Source: Lysobacterales bacterium (GTDB taxonomy: Bacteria; Pseudomonadota; Gammaproteobacteria; Xanthomonadales; Rhodanobacteraceae). From it: 64,000 nt of DNA. The stretch's first letter is position 1, and each line of letters begins with the position of its first letter. Positions 18,733 to 28,075 of this stretch are shown here, piece after piece. The position numbers were made by a program, and so were the translations under genes. The notes beneath the pieces were generated by a model. That model was not told the origin of the DNA and did not search any database. It saw only the letters and a list, made by a program, of their open reading frames with translations. The DNA is taken from positions 40,892 to 104,891 of the forward strand of contig JAJPID010000039.1 in assembly GCA_021324945.1 (NCBI GenBank). Reading direction: 5' to 3'.

Positions 18733-19989
18733 TCATGCGCTGTCCCAATCTCCGATCCGTCCCATCCTGATCCGATTCGCGAACAGCGAGAACGCCAGCT
18801 TGCCCGCCAGCCCGTGCGACTGCTGCAACCACGGTGGCACATATTTCGGCGCGATGATCGAACCGTCGGCGAAGCAGGGCTTCAAGGCGATCACGTCTTC
18901 CAGTGCGAACTTGCCGGCGAACAGGTTGCGCAGCAGATCCAGCCGCCGGCGCTTGAATGCCCAGCGGAAGAACGTGTGTACGGTCAGCAATCCGGCGAGA
19001 TACACATTGTCCTTGGTGAATGCCGCGCCGCCGCCCGGCGGCACCCCGCGGAACACGCGCTGCGTGGAAGTGAAGCTGTCATTCTCGCTTTGTCCGTGCT
19101 CGCGGAAATAGCGGAACACTTCGATGAAATCCGCGCCCTGCAACGCCATCTCGATCGCGAGGATGCGCAAGCTGATGCGTTTCAAGCGCGCGATGTCGAT
19201 CGAGCCCGACATCAGTTCGGCAAATACGGCCAGCCCTTCCTGGGTCGCGGTGACCCGGGGCGAAGTTCGCGAGAGCGACTGCAACACCGGCTGCGCGCGG
19301 CCATTCAACGCGGTCAGGCTGTGCACAAAAGCTTCGTGAGCCAGCAACTGGTTGCGGTCGTATTCGTTGAAGGAGGTCGAGGCGCGGATGCGAATGCGCG
19401 CGGCACCGGCCGCGGCCTTGGCGGTCAACTGATCGTCCAGTTCCACCTTGACCACGCCGGCACCGAAGAAAGCGTCGACTTCGCGCTGTACTTCATCGCG
19501 CAAGCGCGGCGCGGAGATCGCGCGATCGTCGGCATCCGCGCCCAAACCATCGCCTAGCTTCTCTGCGATCGACAGGAAATATTTCGCGGCATCCAGATTG
19601 GTGTGCGAACCGCCCGGCAGTGCGTCATCCGGCTTGCCGTAAAGCGCGATCGAGCACGCGGTGAACGCCGGCCTGCCGATCGCTTCCAGCATCGATGCGG
19701 CGAGGTTCCACGACTGCGCGCTGCGTTGCAGATACGCGCCGAGCGGATGCGCGGCATCGGCAAGATTCGCGATCTGATCCAGCTCCGCGCGCTGCGCGGA
19801 AAAATCAGGGCACGCGTATTCGATCTTCGGCAGCGCCTCGCGCCCGTTGCCGAGGTTCTCTAGGAACTTCCTCTCCACGCGCGCCGGCCACGCCACCGCG
19901 CCCAGCACGTGCATGCCGCGCACCGCTTCGACAAGCCGCTTGTCCAGTGCGGCGTAGTGCGCGAGTTCCGCGGAGGACGCGGCGCTCAT
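18733..19989 (-). CDS. QEGLA-motif protein (DUF1704 family)
   Basis: The ATG at 19989 overlaps the rsgA stop by four bases (ATGA), giving 418 aa by translational coupling; the longer track ORF is not needed. The protein has the metallopeptidase-like signature of the family (LLAHEAFVHSLT with His/Glu spacing, then VTATQEGLAVFAE). Database naming often calls these 'flavohemoglobin expression-modulating QEGLA motif protein', but the enzymatic activity is uncertain. Residues after the motif (SFTSTQRVFRGVPPGGGAAFTKDNVYL) are strongly family-like. An RHS remnant lies just downstream. Confidence 0.85.
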   Translation of the reverse strand: MSAASSAELAHYAALDKRLVEAVRGMHVLGAVAWPARVERKFLENLGNGREALPKIEYACPDFSAQRAELDQIANLADAAHPLGAYLQRSAQSWNLAASMLEAIGRPAFTACSIALYGKPDDALPGGSHTNLDAAKYFLSIAEKLGDGLGADADDRAISAPRLRDEVQREVDAFFGAGVVKVELDDQLTAKAAAGAARIRIRASTSFNEYDRNQLLAHEAFVHSLTALNGRAQPVLQSLSRTSPRVTATQEGLAVFAELMSGSIDIARLKRISLRILAIEMALQGADFIEVFRYFREHGQSENDSFTSTQRVFRGVPPGGGAAFTKDNVYLAGLLTVHTFFRWAFKRRRLDLLRNLFAGKFALEDVIALKPCFADGSIIAPKYVPPWLQQSHGLAGKLAFSLFANRIRMGRIGDWDSA

Positions 19990-21047
19990 TTGCGCTCGCG
20001 GTCGCGGTAAAGCTGCCGCAGTCCTTTCGACAGCGCCTTGGATTCGCCCTTGCGTTGCAGACGCGCTTCCAGCGCGTCGGATTGCGCTTCGCGCTCGTCG
20101 CGCAGTTTCAGGTAATTGCGGAAGCGGCCTGCATCGAGCTCGCCGGATTCGATCGCGGCGCGCACTGCGCAGCCGGGTTCGTTGCCGTGATTGCAATCGG
20201 TGAAGCGGCAGCGCGCGGCCAATGCGTCGATGTCGGCGAACACGTCCAGCTCTTCCTCGCCGGTGAGTTTCAGTTCGCGCATGCCGGGCGTGTCGATCAG
20301 GCAGGCGCCGCAGGACAGCAGCAGCAGCGCGCGATGCGTGGTGGTGTGACGGCCGCGGTCATCGCTGGCGCGCACTTCGCGCGTGGTCATACGCGATTCG
20401 CCCAGCAATGTGTTCGTCAACGTCGATTTGCCGGCGCCCGAAGAGCCGACCAGCACTGCCGTGATGCCGGGTTGCAGGTATCGATCCAGCACTGTAACGC
20501 TCGCTGCGTCCTTGCCGTTGATCGCGTGCAATGGCACGCCGGGCAAACGCGCGGCGAGTTGCGCAGACGCCTCCCCCGCGTGCGCGGCTTCGACCTTGTC
20601 GAGCTTAGTCAGCACGATCACCGGTTGCGCGCCGCTGCCTTCAGTCAGCGCGAGATAGCGCTCTGCGCGCGCGGGATTGAAGTCGCCGTCCAGGCCCATC
20701 AACACGAACACGATGTCGATATTCGCGGCGATGATCTGGCGCGTATAGCGTTCGCCCGCGGCCGCGCGCGTCAGTGCCCCGCGGCGCGGCAGCACTTCTA
20801 CGATATGCGGCGGCGATCCGCTTTCGACGATCACGAAATCGCCCACTGCCGGACGCTCAGCCGGATCGAGGCCGCGTTTCAGGAAACGCGGCGCGGGCTG
20901 AGCGTTGAACGTTCGTGTACCGTCGTGCACTTCGTAACCGGCGCGATGCTGCGCGGTCACGCGCGCGAGACAGTGCGCTCCGGCGAGCGCGGGCAACTCG
21001 CCGCGCCAACCGAAGCGGCCGGGATCGGGCTGCAATTCATTCTGCAT
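19986..21047 (-). CDS. rsgA: Small ribosomal subunit-dependent GTPase A
   Basis: RsgA (YjeQ) is a circularly permuted GTPase that checks late 30S subunit maturation. The 353-aa product from ATG 21047 has the expected order: an OB-fold region (~40-105), G4 TKLD (147-150), G1 GSSGAGKST (201-209), G3 DTPG (252-255) and a zinc knuckle (CRFTDCNHGNEPGC, 280-293). The catalytic-loop region is present (DDRGRHTTTHRALLLL). Its stop overlaps the QEGLA gene start. The aminotransferase gene is divergent, its ATG 72 bases away. Confidence 0.95.
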   Translation of the reverse strand: MQNELQPDPGRFGWRGELPALAGAHCLARVTAQHRAGYEVHDGTRTFNAQPAPRFLKRGLDPAERPAVGDFVIVESGSPPHIVEVLPRRGALTRAAAGERYTRQIIAANIDIVFVLMGLDGDFNPARAERYLALTEGSGAQPVIVLTKLDKVEAAHAGEASAQLAARLPGVPLHAINGKDAASVTVLDRYLQPGITAVLVGSSGAGKSTLTNTLLGESRMTTREVRASDDRGRHTTTHRALLLLSCGACLIDTPGMRELKLTGEEELDVFADIDALAARCRFTDCNHGNEPGCAVRAAIESGELDAGRFRNYLKLRDEREAQSDALEARLQRKGESKALSKGLRQLYRDRERK

Positions 21048-21119
21048 CGGAGCGGATGTTATGCGAATCCGCGGCCGCAAGGCTGCTACGATGCCGGTCT
21101 TTTCCTCGCGGTGCCTTCG

Positions 21120-22358
21120 ATGCAAGCTCCGATTTTGCCCAGTTCCCGGCTGGCGCAGGTGCGCTACGAAATCCGCGGCGCACTGGCGCAGCGCGCGCGA
21201 GAGATCGAGGCGGCCGGCCACGTGGTGCTGAAACTCAACATCGGCAATCCCGGACGCTTCGGCTTTCGCGCACCCGCGCATCTACTCGATGCGTTTTCTT
21301 CGCGTCTGCCGGACAGCGACGGCTACTGCCACGAGCAGGGGCTGGAGGAAGCGCGCGAGGCGATCGCCGCGCAGCAGCGCGCGCGTGGCGCGCACGTTGT
21401 GGACATCGAGCGCGTGTTCGTGGGCAACGGCGTCAGCGAACTGATCGACCTTTCGCTGCGCTCGGTGCTGGAGCCCGGCGACGAAGTGCTACTGCCTTCA
21501 CCGGATTATCCGTTGTGGAGTGCGGCGACGATCTTGAACGGCGGCGTACCGCGTTACTACGCCTGCCCCGCCGCGCGTTCGCACCTGCCGGATGCGGACG
21601 AGATCGACACGCTGTGCAACTCACGTACGCGCGCAATCGTGCTGATCAATCCGAACAATCCGACCGGCGCGGTGTATCCGCGCGAATTGCTCGCGGCGAT
21701 CGTCGAAGTCGCCGCACGCCGCAATCTGCTGCTGTTCTGCGACGAGATCTACCACGGCATCCTCTACGACGATGCGCGCTTCACGCCCTTGGCGAGTTTG
21801 ACGGGCGAGTTGCCGTGCCTGTCGTTCGGCGGATTGTCAAAGGTGCACCGCGTCTGCGGCTGGCGCGCCGGCTGGTTGTCGCTGTCGGGATCTATCAAAC
21901 GCGTCGCGCCGCTGCAACACGCACTGCAATTGCTGGCGGCGCTGCGGCTGTGCGCCAACGTGCCGGCACAGTGGGCGATCGCGCCTGCGTTGAATGGCCC
22001 TGACACGATTTCCGCATTGATCGCGCCGGGCGGCCGTCTGCACGCATCGCGGCAGGCCGCGATCGCAAGCGTGGCGCGCAGCGAATTCCTGGAAATGGTC
22101 GCGCCGCGCGGCGCGCTGTATGCGTTTCCCGCCGTGCGCTCAGATGCGTTGCCCGATTTCGACGACACGGAATTCGCGTTGCGCCTGCTGGAAGAAGAGC
22201 ACGCGCTGGTGGTGCCGGGATCCAGTTTCAACCTGCACAACAGCCGGCATTTCCGCATCACGCTGCTGCCGCAAGCCGATGTTATTTCTGACGTGTTCGC
22301 TCGTATCGAGCGCATGCTCGCGCGTACGGCGCAAATCCGCGCACGGCGGGTGGCCTGA
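21120..22358 (+). CDS. PLP-dependent aminotransferase, AlaA-like
   Basis: A 412-residue class I/II (fold type I) aminotransferase. Visible motifs are NIGNPGRFGF, YCHEQGLEEARE, VGNGVSELIDLS, INPNNPTGAVYP, CDEIYHGILYDD and the PLP-lysine segment SFGGLSKVHRVCGWRAGW, with Lys241 as the Schiff-base residue. The overall pattern resembles E. coli AlaA/YfbQ glutamate-pyruvate transaminase, so alanine synthesis is the best guess; valine or related substrates are possible. The huge track ORF (887 aa) is an upstream read-through over rsgA. The ATG at 21120 has no strong ribosome-binding site. Confidence 0.88.
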   Translation: MQAPILPSSRLAQVRYEIRGALAQRAREIEAAGHVVLKLNIGNPGRFGFRAPAHLLDAFSSRLPDSDGYCHEQGLEEAREAIAAQQRARGAHVVDIERVFVGNGVSELIDLSLRSVLEPGDEVLLPSPDYPLWSAATILNGGVPRYYACPAARSHLPDADEIDTLCNSRTRAIVLINPNNPTGAVYPRELLAAIVEVAARRNLLLFCDEIYHGILYDDARFTPLASLTGELPCLSFGGLSKVHRVCGWRAGWLSLSGSIKRVAPLQHALQLLAALRLCANVPAQWAIAPALNGPDTISALIAPGGRLHASRQAAIASVARSEFLEMVAPRGALYAFPAVRSDALPDFDDTEFALRLLEEEHALVVPGSSFNLHNSRHFRITLLPQADVISDVFARIERMLARTAQIRARRVA

Positions 22359-22360
22359 AC

Positions 22361-22987
22361 GTGTCCGCCCGGTTTTTGGCGTTGGGCGATTCCTACACCA
22401 TCGGCGAAGGTGTGGGCTTGAACGAACGCTGGCCAATGCAACTGGCCGCGCGCTTGCGCGATGGTGGAATCGACATCGACGAGCTGCAGATCATTGCACG
22501 CACCGGCTGGACGACTGACGAATTGTCGGGGGCGATGGATGCGGCGCAGTTCGAACCGCCCTATGCACTGGTTACGCTGCTGATTGGCGTCAACAATCAG
22601 TATCGCGAACGTGCTCTGGATGAATATCGCAAGCAATTTCGCGGGCTGCTGAATCGCGCAGTCGCGCTGGCGGGCGGTGAGCCCGGGCACGCGATCGCGA
22701 TTTCAATTCCCGACTGGGGCGTCACGCCGTTCGCGCGCGGCGAAGGCCGCGATGCGCAAGCGGTCGCGGCGCAGATCGATGCATTCAACGCGATTGCACA
22801 AACGGAAGCGGCTGCGCGCGGCGCGCACTGGGTCGATGTCACCGGCATCTCTCGCGACCCGCAGATACGCAGCCTGCTGGTCGCGGATGGGCTACATCCT
22901 TCCGGCGCGCAATATTCGCGCTGGGTGGATGCGATCGCGCCTGTGGCTGCGGAAATTCTGCGGCGCCAAAACGCGACACGCGCGTAG
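22361..22987 (+). CDS. SGNH/GDSL-type hydrolase
   Basis: A 208-residue hydrolase that starts with GTG two bases after the aminotransferase stop, so the two genes are probably cotranslated. Block I is FLALGDSYTIGEG with Ser11 as nucleophile. Block III is TLLIGVNNQY (Gly and Asn of the oxyanion hole). Block V is VADGLHPSGAQY with the Asp/His pair. These are the catalytic features of the SGNH esterase/lipase superfamily. No signal peptide is present, so it should be cytoplasmic. Substrate unknown. Confidence 0.88.
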   Translation: MSARFLALGDSYTIGEGVGLNERWPMQLAARLRDGGIDIDELQIIARTGWTTDELSGAMDAAQFEPPYALVTLLIGVNNQYRERALDEYRKQFRGLLNRAVALAGGEPGHAIAISIPDWGVTPFARGEGRDAQAVAAQIDAFNAIAQTEAAARGAHWVDVTGISRDPQIRSLLVADGLHPSGAQYSRWVDAIAPVAAEILRRQNATRA

Positions 22988-23040
22988 GGCGGATTTCGGC
23001 CGCCGCAATCGACGCCGAATCGGCGGGCAAAGCCCCTGCA

Positions 23041-23583
23041 TCATCCGGCAAAACCACCGCTTTCCAGAAACGCCTGTTCGTCCGGCGTTGTCTCTCGGCC
23101 CAGCGCGGCATTGCGATGCGGAAATCGGCCGAAGCGGTGGATGATGTCGTAGTGGATGCGCGCCCAGCGATCGGCGTTTTCGCCGGGTATGCCACGGTAC
23201 AACGCCAGTGCGCGTTCCTGATCCGCCAGATCTTCGGAATGTTCGAATGGCAGATAAAAGAAAGTGCGCAGCTCGGGCTCGACCGACTTGTCGAAACCCG
23301 CTTCGATCGCCCTTCGCGCGTAGTGCCGGGCCAGCGGATCGGTCGCGTACGCATGCGCGCTGTTGCGAAATATGTTGCGTGGAATCTGATCCAGCAGGAT
23401 CAGCAGCGCCAGCGCGCCTTGCTCATCACCCATCCAGTGTTCGAATTCGCGCCGGGCAGCGGCGTAATGCGCTTGCAGAAATCGTTCCGCACACTGGGCA
23501 TCGAACGCATCGTCGCGCGCAAACCAGCGCTGCGCGCCGGCGGCCCGCCAGAAATCCAGCACGCCTTGTGGATCGATCGGCAT
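23041..23583 (-). CDS. DUF924 family protein
   Basis: A 180-residue protein (ATG 23583, preceded by AAAGGA) with the DUF924 pattern: an early VLDFWR, then W-F-x-x-D (QRWFARDDAFD), LLILLDQIPRNIFR, and FFYLPFEHSEDLADQERAL. The family adopts a TPR-like helical fold and its role is unknown. It is cytoplasmic, with no signal peptide. It is convergent with the GDSL hydrolase and divergent from a DUF4124 gene. Confidence 0.85.
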   Translation of the reverse strand: MPIDPQGVLDFWRAAGAQRWFARDDAFDAQCAERFLQAHYAAARREFEHWMGDEQGALALLILLDQIPRNIFRNSAHAYATDPLARHYARRAIEAGFDKSVEPELRTFFYLPFEHSEDLADQERALALYRGIPGENADRWARIHYDIIHRFGRFPHRNAALGRETTPDEQAFLESGGFAG

Positions 23584-23675
23584 AAGTCCTTTCCAGTTGG
23601 GAATCGCGAGTGTAAAACGCACGACGATGGCTGCGCGGCCTTGTGCGGCGTATCGTTATGCCACGGAGTCGGATC

Positions 23676-24311
23676 ATGCTGCGTGCCGCGCTTGTCCTTG
23701 TGTTGTTGCTGCCCGTCATGGCACACGCCGTGCAGGTGTACCGCTGCACCGCGCGCGATGGCGAGGTGAGTTATCAGGACACGCCGTGCCCAGCACCCCA
23801 GAAACAAAGTACGGTGTCCTTGCAGGACGCGCCGGAGGTGTCGTCGCTGCCGGAACCCGCCGCATCCAGTCCCGCGCCTGCAGCCGCTGCGAGCGTCGCG
23901 CCAGTTGCCGCGCCGGCGCCCGCCGCACTGCCGGTCATGTATGCGTGCACGCGCTACGACGGTCAGCGCAAATATCTCAGCGACACGCCGACTGCGCCGT
24001 ACGCGGTGCCACTGGGCGCGATGGGTTATCCGGGCCAGAGTCTCGATCGCGCGTATGGCTATTCCGATCGATTGGGCATGTCCGCGCCGGAGGAAGCGCG
24101 CAAACCGCCCGTGCGCGGCGGACCGTTGATCGCCGGCGCCTATATCGAAGTGCAGGATCATTGCGTGCCAGCGCCGCGCGCGCAGGTGTGCGAGGAATTG
24201 CGCCACCGGTATGACGCCAATCACGAGAAACTTCGCATGGCGTTTCCGAGCGAGAAGGCGCCGTTTCAGCAGCGCGAGGATGAGTTGAAGGCGCAGTTGC
24301 AGGGATGTTGA
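23676..24311 (+). CDS. DUF4124-domain exported protein
   Basis: The ATG at 23676 (MLRAALVLVLLLPVMAHA) has GGAG seven bases upstream, giving 211 aa; the track start is 33 bases too early. After a signal peptide comes DUF4124 (VQVYRCTARDGEVSYQDTPCP). An Ala/Pro-rich linker follows (~55-85), then a second unit (VMYACTRYDGQRKYLSDTP) and a Cys-containing helical tail. The repeat of a C-T-x-x-D-G core suggests two tandem modules. The protein is periplasmic and of unknown function. Confidence 0.8.
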   Translation: MLRAALVLVLLLPVMAHAVQVYRCTARDGEVSYQDTPCPAPQKQSTVSLQDAPEVSSLPEPAASSPAPAAAASVAPVAAPAPAALPVMYACTRYDGQRKYLSDTPTAPYAVPLGAMGYPGQSLDRAYGYSDRLGMSAPEEARKPPVRGGPLIAGAYIEVQDHCVPAPRAQVCEELRHRYDANHEKLRMAFPSEKAPFQQREDELKAQLQGC

Positions 24312-24410
24312 GCTTTGCAGGAGCCGCTTGCAGGCCACCGATGGCCGGTCAAGGCTTTGAACTCTTTTGTCGCGAACACGCTCGCTCCAGCAGTAACAGG
24401 CCGGCGCGCT

Positions 24411-24911
24411 TCAAGGCTCCAAAACCAGCGTCGCGCGCGGCGCGTGCGTACGTTCATGCGCCAGCAGCCATCGTTTGGCCGGCAGGCCGCCGCCATAGCC
24501 GGTGAGATCGCCATCCGAGCCGATCACGCGATGGCATGGCACGATGATCGACAGCGGATTGGCGCCGTTGGCCGCGCCGACCGCGCGTACTGCGCTCGGC
24601 CGCCGGATGCGTTGGGCGATCTGCGCGTAGCTCGCCGTTTCGCCATAGGGAATCGTCAGAAGCGCGCCCCAGACTTCCAGTTGAAACGATGTGCCGTGCG
24701 GATGCAGAGGCAGATCGAACGTGCGCCGTGTGCCGGCGAAATATTCCTCGAACTGTCTTTGCGCGGTACGCAATTTCGCCGGCTTGTGCTGCGCATCCGG
24801 CGGCGGTTCTTGCGCCAGGCCGCGGCGCGGCAAGCCGATGTAGGTCAACCCTTGTCCATCCGCGACCAACAGCAGCGGGCCGATCGGCGAATCGAAATGA
24901 TCGAAAAACAT
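24411..24911 (-). CDS. ogt: Methylated-DNA--protein-cysteine methyltransferase
   Basis: A 166-residue O6-alkylguanine-DNA alkyltransferase from ATG 24911. It has the acceptor-cysteine motif PCHRVIG and the helix-turn-helix DNA-binding segment (IPYGETASYAQIAQRIRRPSAVRAVGAANGANPLSIIVPCHRV). It repairs O6-alkylguanine by irreversible transfer of the alkyl group to its cysteine. There is no Ada-type N-terminal regulatory domain, so it is the Ogt form. The ORF track shows it fused to an upstream antisense reading; that part is not real. Confidence 0.93.
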   Translation of the reverse strand: MFFDHFDSPIGPLLLVADGQGLTYIGLPRRGLAQEPPPDAQHKPAKLRTAQRQFEEYFAGTRRTFDLPLHPHGTSFQLEVWGALLTIPYGETASYAQIAQRIRRPSAVRAVGAANGANPLSIIVPCHRVIGSDGDLTGYGGGLPAKRWLLAHERTHAPRATLVLEP

Positions 24912-24932
24912 TATTGCCGGCCCTGACACTGG

Positions 24933-24957
24933 ATCCCGGTCAATCCGGGGCCGGGAT
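24933..24957. repeat. REP-like palindromic element
   Basis: ATCCCGG and CCGGGAT are separated by 11 bases, with outer TGGATCCCGG and GGGATGATG context. It fills the 68-base gap between the SDR and ogt genes. It looks like a small intergenic palindromic repeat. Confidence 0.6.
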
Positions 24958-24979
24958 GATGTTTGAAGGTCATGACACT

Positions 24980-25762
24980 CTAAAAACCGTAATGCAGGAA
25001 TCCGCCATCCACCGCGATCACGCTGCCGGTGATGTAGCTCGACGCGGGCAGGCACAAAAAGGCCACCGCGCCTGCGACTTCTTCGGGCTCGCCGATGCGG
25101 CCCATCGGCGTGCGCTGCAACACCTCGTCCAGGTAATCCGGATCGCTCAAGGCCGGCCCCGTGCGCTGCGTGCGGATGTACCACGGCGCGACCGCGTTGA
25201 CGCGGATGCCGTCCTCGGCCCAGTCGCATGCGAGATTCACCGTCATCTGGTGCAGCGCGGCCTTGGAAATGCCGTAAGGCGCGCCGGTGCGCACGTGCGT
25301 GGCGCCGGAAACCGAACCGATGTTGACGATCGCGGCGTTGGCGTGCTGGGCCAGTTGCGGATGCGCGAGTCTGCACAGTTCGAATGCGGCGACGAGATTC
25401 AGTTCGAACAATTGATGCAGGTCTTCGCCGCTGTAGTCGAGCGTCGGCTTCTTGATATTGCCGCCGGCGTTGTTGACCAGCAGCGACAGCGGCGCGCCGA
25501 GATCGGCGACCCAGTCGAACACCGCGAGGCGTTCCTCGCTCTCGGAAAGATCGGCGGCGAAGAAACGCGGTTCGCTCTCGGGAAAGTCTTCGGCAATTTC
25601 CTCGCATGCGGCGTTCAATTGCGCCTCGTCGCGCGCGACCAGCAACGGGCTGGCGCCGAGCGCCGCCAGCTCGCGCGCGCAGGCCAAGCCGATGCCGCGG
25701 CTGGCGCCGGTGATCAGCGCGCTCTGGCCGTCCAACCGCCAGCGGGAAAGATGCGCGTTCAT
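24980..25762 (-). CDS. SDR-family oxidoreductase (tropinone-reductase-like)
   Basis: A 260-residue classical short-chain dehydrogenase/reductase. The cofactor motif is TGASRGIG (about 18-25), followed by NNAG (about 92-95), a catalytic Ser in IGSVSGATH, and YGISK with the catalytic Tyr and Lys. The C-terminal motif is [11 protein letters not shown]. The sequence resembles the tropinone-reductase-like group of plant and bacterial SDRs, whose members are often named by homology only. The substrate cannot be inferred from its neighbours. ogt lies downstream on the same strand. Confidence 0.9.
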   Translation of the reverse strand: MNAHLSRWRLDGQSALITGASRGIGLACARELAALGASPLLVARDEAQLNAACEEIAEDFPESEPRFFAADLSESEERLAVFDWVADLGAPLSLLVNNAGGNIKKPTLDYSGEDLHQLFELNLVAAFELCRLAHPQLAQHANAAIVNIGSVSGATHVRTGAPYGISKAALHQMTVNLACDWAEDGIRVNAVAPWYIRTQRTGPALSDPDYLDEVLQRTPMGRIGEPEEVAGAVAFLCLPASSYITGSVIAVDGGFLHYGF

Positions 25763-25830
25763 GCGCGTGAGCTTAGCGCAGCTTGCGCGCAGGTGCGCCG
25801 CGCGCGAGACTCGACCTCGAGGTGAATGCC

Positions 25831-26064
25831 ATGCGCATCCCGATCGCCCTCATCGTCGTTGCCGCCCTCTGTGCCTGCTCGCCGCACAATCCGCAGGCAC
25901 CGCAGCCGGACAATGCGCCCAAGCCGCAATCGGAATCCAGCGTGGTGATGAACTCACCGCTCGGCCCGTTGCTGAAAGACCGCGACCGCGCCAAGGCGGT
26001 GCAGAAGACGGTCCTCGATCAGGCGGCGAAGCAAAGCTCGACGATCGATGATCAGTCGCATTGA
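25831..26064 (+). CDS. Small predicted lipoprotein
   Basis: A 77-residue protein from ATG 25831, preceded by CGAGGTGA. The lipobox is A-L-C-A-C within [14 protein letters not shown] Pro/Gln-rich linker follows, then a helical charged tail ([22 protein letters not shown]). The track version is extended 16 codons upstream. It is probably an envelope lipoprotein of unknown function. An intergenic inverted repeat begins eight bases after its stop. Confidence 0.75.
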   Translation: MRIPIALIVVAALCACSPHNPQAPQPDNAPKPQSESSVVMNSPLGPLLKDRDRAKAVQKTVLDQAAKQSSTIDDQSH

Positions 26065-26071
26065 CTCCCAT

Positions 26072-26173
26072 CGTCATTCCGGACGCCGCGCAGCGGCGAT
26101 CCTGAATCTGCTTTTATCGAGAGCAGAGTCCGGGTTCCGCCGCGATGAAGCTGCGGTGGCCCCGGAATGACGG
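26072..26173. repeat. About 100-bp palindromic intergenic element
   Basis: The element begins with CGTCATTCCGG and ends with CCGGAATGACGG, so the outer ~11 bases are exact inverted repeats. The inside holds further partial pairings. It occupies the gap between the lipoprotein stop and the sppA stop. The same end sequence occurs at 41804-41815 and 51361-51372, so it is a dispersed REP-like family. Confidence 0.75.
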
Positions 26174-26181
26174 TATGACCA

Positions 26182-28023
26182 TCAACGCACCGAGCAGAAA
26201 CAATACGCATAAACCTGCGGTTTGCCCGCCTGCGCGTGTTGCAGCAGTTGTAGTTCCGGCGCGAGCTTCGGCAGTTGCGCGACGAAATCGGGCAGGCGGA
26301 TGCCAAGCGCGGAGAGCACGCGCGCGCCGTTGCCTTCGCCAAGATTAAGCAGAAAACGCTGGAACGGCGTGAGCGGTTTCTCGACGTAACGCACGCCGTA
26401 GTTCTCGCCGAGTCTGGCCTGCGCCGCGGCCAGCTTGATCGCATCGTGCAGACCGCCGAGCTGATCGACCAATCCGCGTTGCAGCGCCTGCGCACCGCTC
26501 CACACGCGGCCCTGCGCGATCGCATCGATGTCGGCGAAACTCCTGCCACGCGCTTGCGCCACGCCGCCGACGAAATCGCGATAGCCTTTTTCGATCACGC
26601 TCTGGATCATCGCGCCGACGTTGGGATCGAGCGGCCGGCGCACGTCGAACGCGCCGGCGATGGGCGTGGTGCCGACGCCATCGGTGTGGATGCCGAGTTT
26701 CGCCAGACCGTCCGGCGCGGTGAAGAACAGGCCGAAGATGCCGATCGAACCGGTGATGGTGTCGGGCTCGGCGAGAATGCGGTCGGCATTCATCGAAATC
26801 CAGTAACCGCCGCTGGCGGCGACGTCGCCCATCGACACGATCACCGGCTTGCCGGCTTCGCGGGAGAGTTGCACTTCGCGGCGAATTTCCTCGGCGGCAT
26901 ACACTTCGCCGCCGGGTGAGTTCACGCGCAGCACGATCGCGCGCACGTTGCGGTCGGCGCGCGCGGCGCGGATGAGCGCGGCAGTCGATTCGCCGCCAAT
27001 GGTGCCGGGCGGCTGCTTGCCGGCGACGATGTCGCCCTCGGCCACCACTACCGCGACCAGCGGCTTGCCGAATTCGAGCGATTGCGTGCGCGGCAGATAG
27101 CCGTCCATGTCGATGCCGCGGAAGCCGGTGCCGCTGTCGTCGGGCGCTCCGAGCTTCTGCATCAGCTTGACCATTTGTTCGCGCGTGGCGAGCGCATCGA
27201 CCAGATGCAGCTTCAATGCGAGTTGCGCGGTGTCGCCGCTGGAAGCTTCGATTTCCGCTGGGAAATTGTCGATGTCGCTGCGCAGCGCATTCGGGTCAAT
27301 GCCACGCAGCTTGCCGACTTCGGCAAGCCACGTATCCCACAGACCACCGAGCCAGAATTTGTCCGCTTCGATCGACGCGGGCGAGGGTGCGTCCTGGATG
27401 AAGGGCTCGGCCGCGGATTTGAACTGGCCGACGCGGAACAGGTGTGCCTGCACGCCGAGCTTGTCCAGTAGATCCTTATAGTAGCTGCGGTAGTTGGACA
27501 AGCCGGTGATCAGCAGCGAACCTTGCGGGTCGAGCAGGATCCTGTCCGCGTGCGCGGCCAGCAGATACTGGCCCTGATCCATGCCCGCGCTCCACACGAA
27601 CACCTGCTTACCGGCGGCACGGAAACGGTCCAGCGCGGCGCCGACTTCTTCCAGCGCGCCGAAGCCGCCGGGTTGCAACTGATCCGGCTCCAGCAGGATG
27701 CGTTTGATGTTGTTATCGCGCGCGGCTGCGTCGATCACGCCGACCAGATCGCGCACCTGCACCTGTCCGGTTTCCTGACCCGACATGCGCGCCAGCGCGC
27801 GACTGGCCGGATCGATGCTGTATTGCTCCACCAGTTGCCCGTCTGGCTTCAGCAGGAGTGCGCTGTCGGGCGACACCTCCGGCGTGCTGCGGCCAATTGC
27901 GATCAGGATCAGCGCGAGGATGAAAAAGAAGACGAGGTTGATGATCACCAGCCGCGCGATGTTGATGCCGCGGCCGACGGCGCGCAGGCCGTTCCAGAAG
28001 CCGCCGGAGGATTGCGTCGTCAT
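26182..28023 (-). CDS. sppA: Signal peptide peptidase SppA, 67-kDa type
   Basis: A 613-residue inner-membrane protease from ATG 28023, with AAGGA eight bases upstream. An N-terminal transmembrane anchor (about 23-44) is followed by the tandem S49 domains of the long E. coli-type SppA. The catalytic lysine is Lys202 in VGQFKSAAEPF and the serine is Ser404 in GDVAASGGYWIS. Both are present, so the enzyme should be active. It degrades cleaved signal peptides in the membrane. The C-terminus (AYCFCSVR) is slightly unusual. The gene is convergent with the small lipoprotein gene. Confidence 0.95.
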   Translation of the reverse strand: MTTQSSGGFWNGLRAVGRGINIARLVIINLVFFFILALILIAIGRSTPEVSPDSALLLKPDGQLVEQYSIDPASRALARMSGQETGQVQVRDLVGVIDAAARDNNIKRILLEPDQLQPGGFGALEEVGAALDRFRAAGKQVFVWSAGMDQGQYLLAAHADRILLDPQGSLLITGLSNYRSYYKDLLDKLGVQAHLFRVGQFKSAAEPFIQDAPSPASIEADKFWLGGLWDTWLAEVGKLRGIDPNALRSDIDNFPAEIEASSGDTAQLALKLHLVDALATREQMVKLMQKLGAPDDSGTGFRGIDMDGYLPRTQSLEFGKPLVAVVVAEGDIVAGKQPPGTIGGESTAALIRAARADRNVRAIVLRVNSPGGEVYAAEEIRREVQLSREAGKPVIVSMGDVAASGGYWISMNADRILAEPDTITGSIGIFGLFFTAPDGLAKLGIHTDGVGTTPIAGAFDVRRPLDPNVGAMIQSVIEKGYRDFVGGVAQARGRSFADIDAIAQGRVWSGAQALQRGLVDQLGGLHDAIKLAAAQARLGENYGVRYVEKPLTPFQRFLLNLGEGNGARVLSALGIRLPDFVAQLPKLAPELQLLQHAQAGKPQVYAYCFCSVR

Positions 28024-28075
28024 GGTGAACGTCCTTCGATGCGAATCATCAGCGTAACGCAGCTTGGGTTCGGCG

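Noticed and set aside
19695-21119. 475-codon N-terminal extension of the aminotransferase
   Set aside because: It runs antisense over the QEGLA gene and rsgA; the PLP enzyme is complete from 21120.
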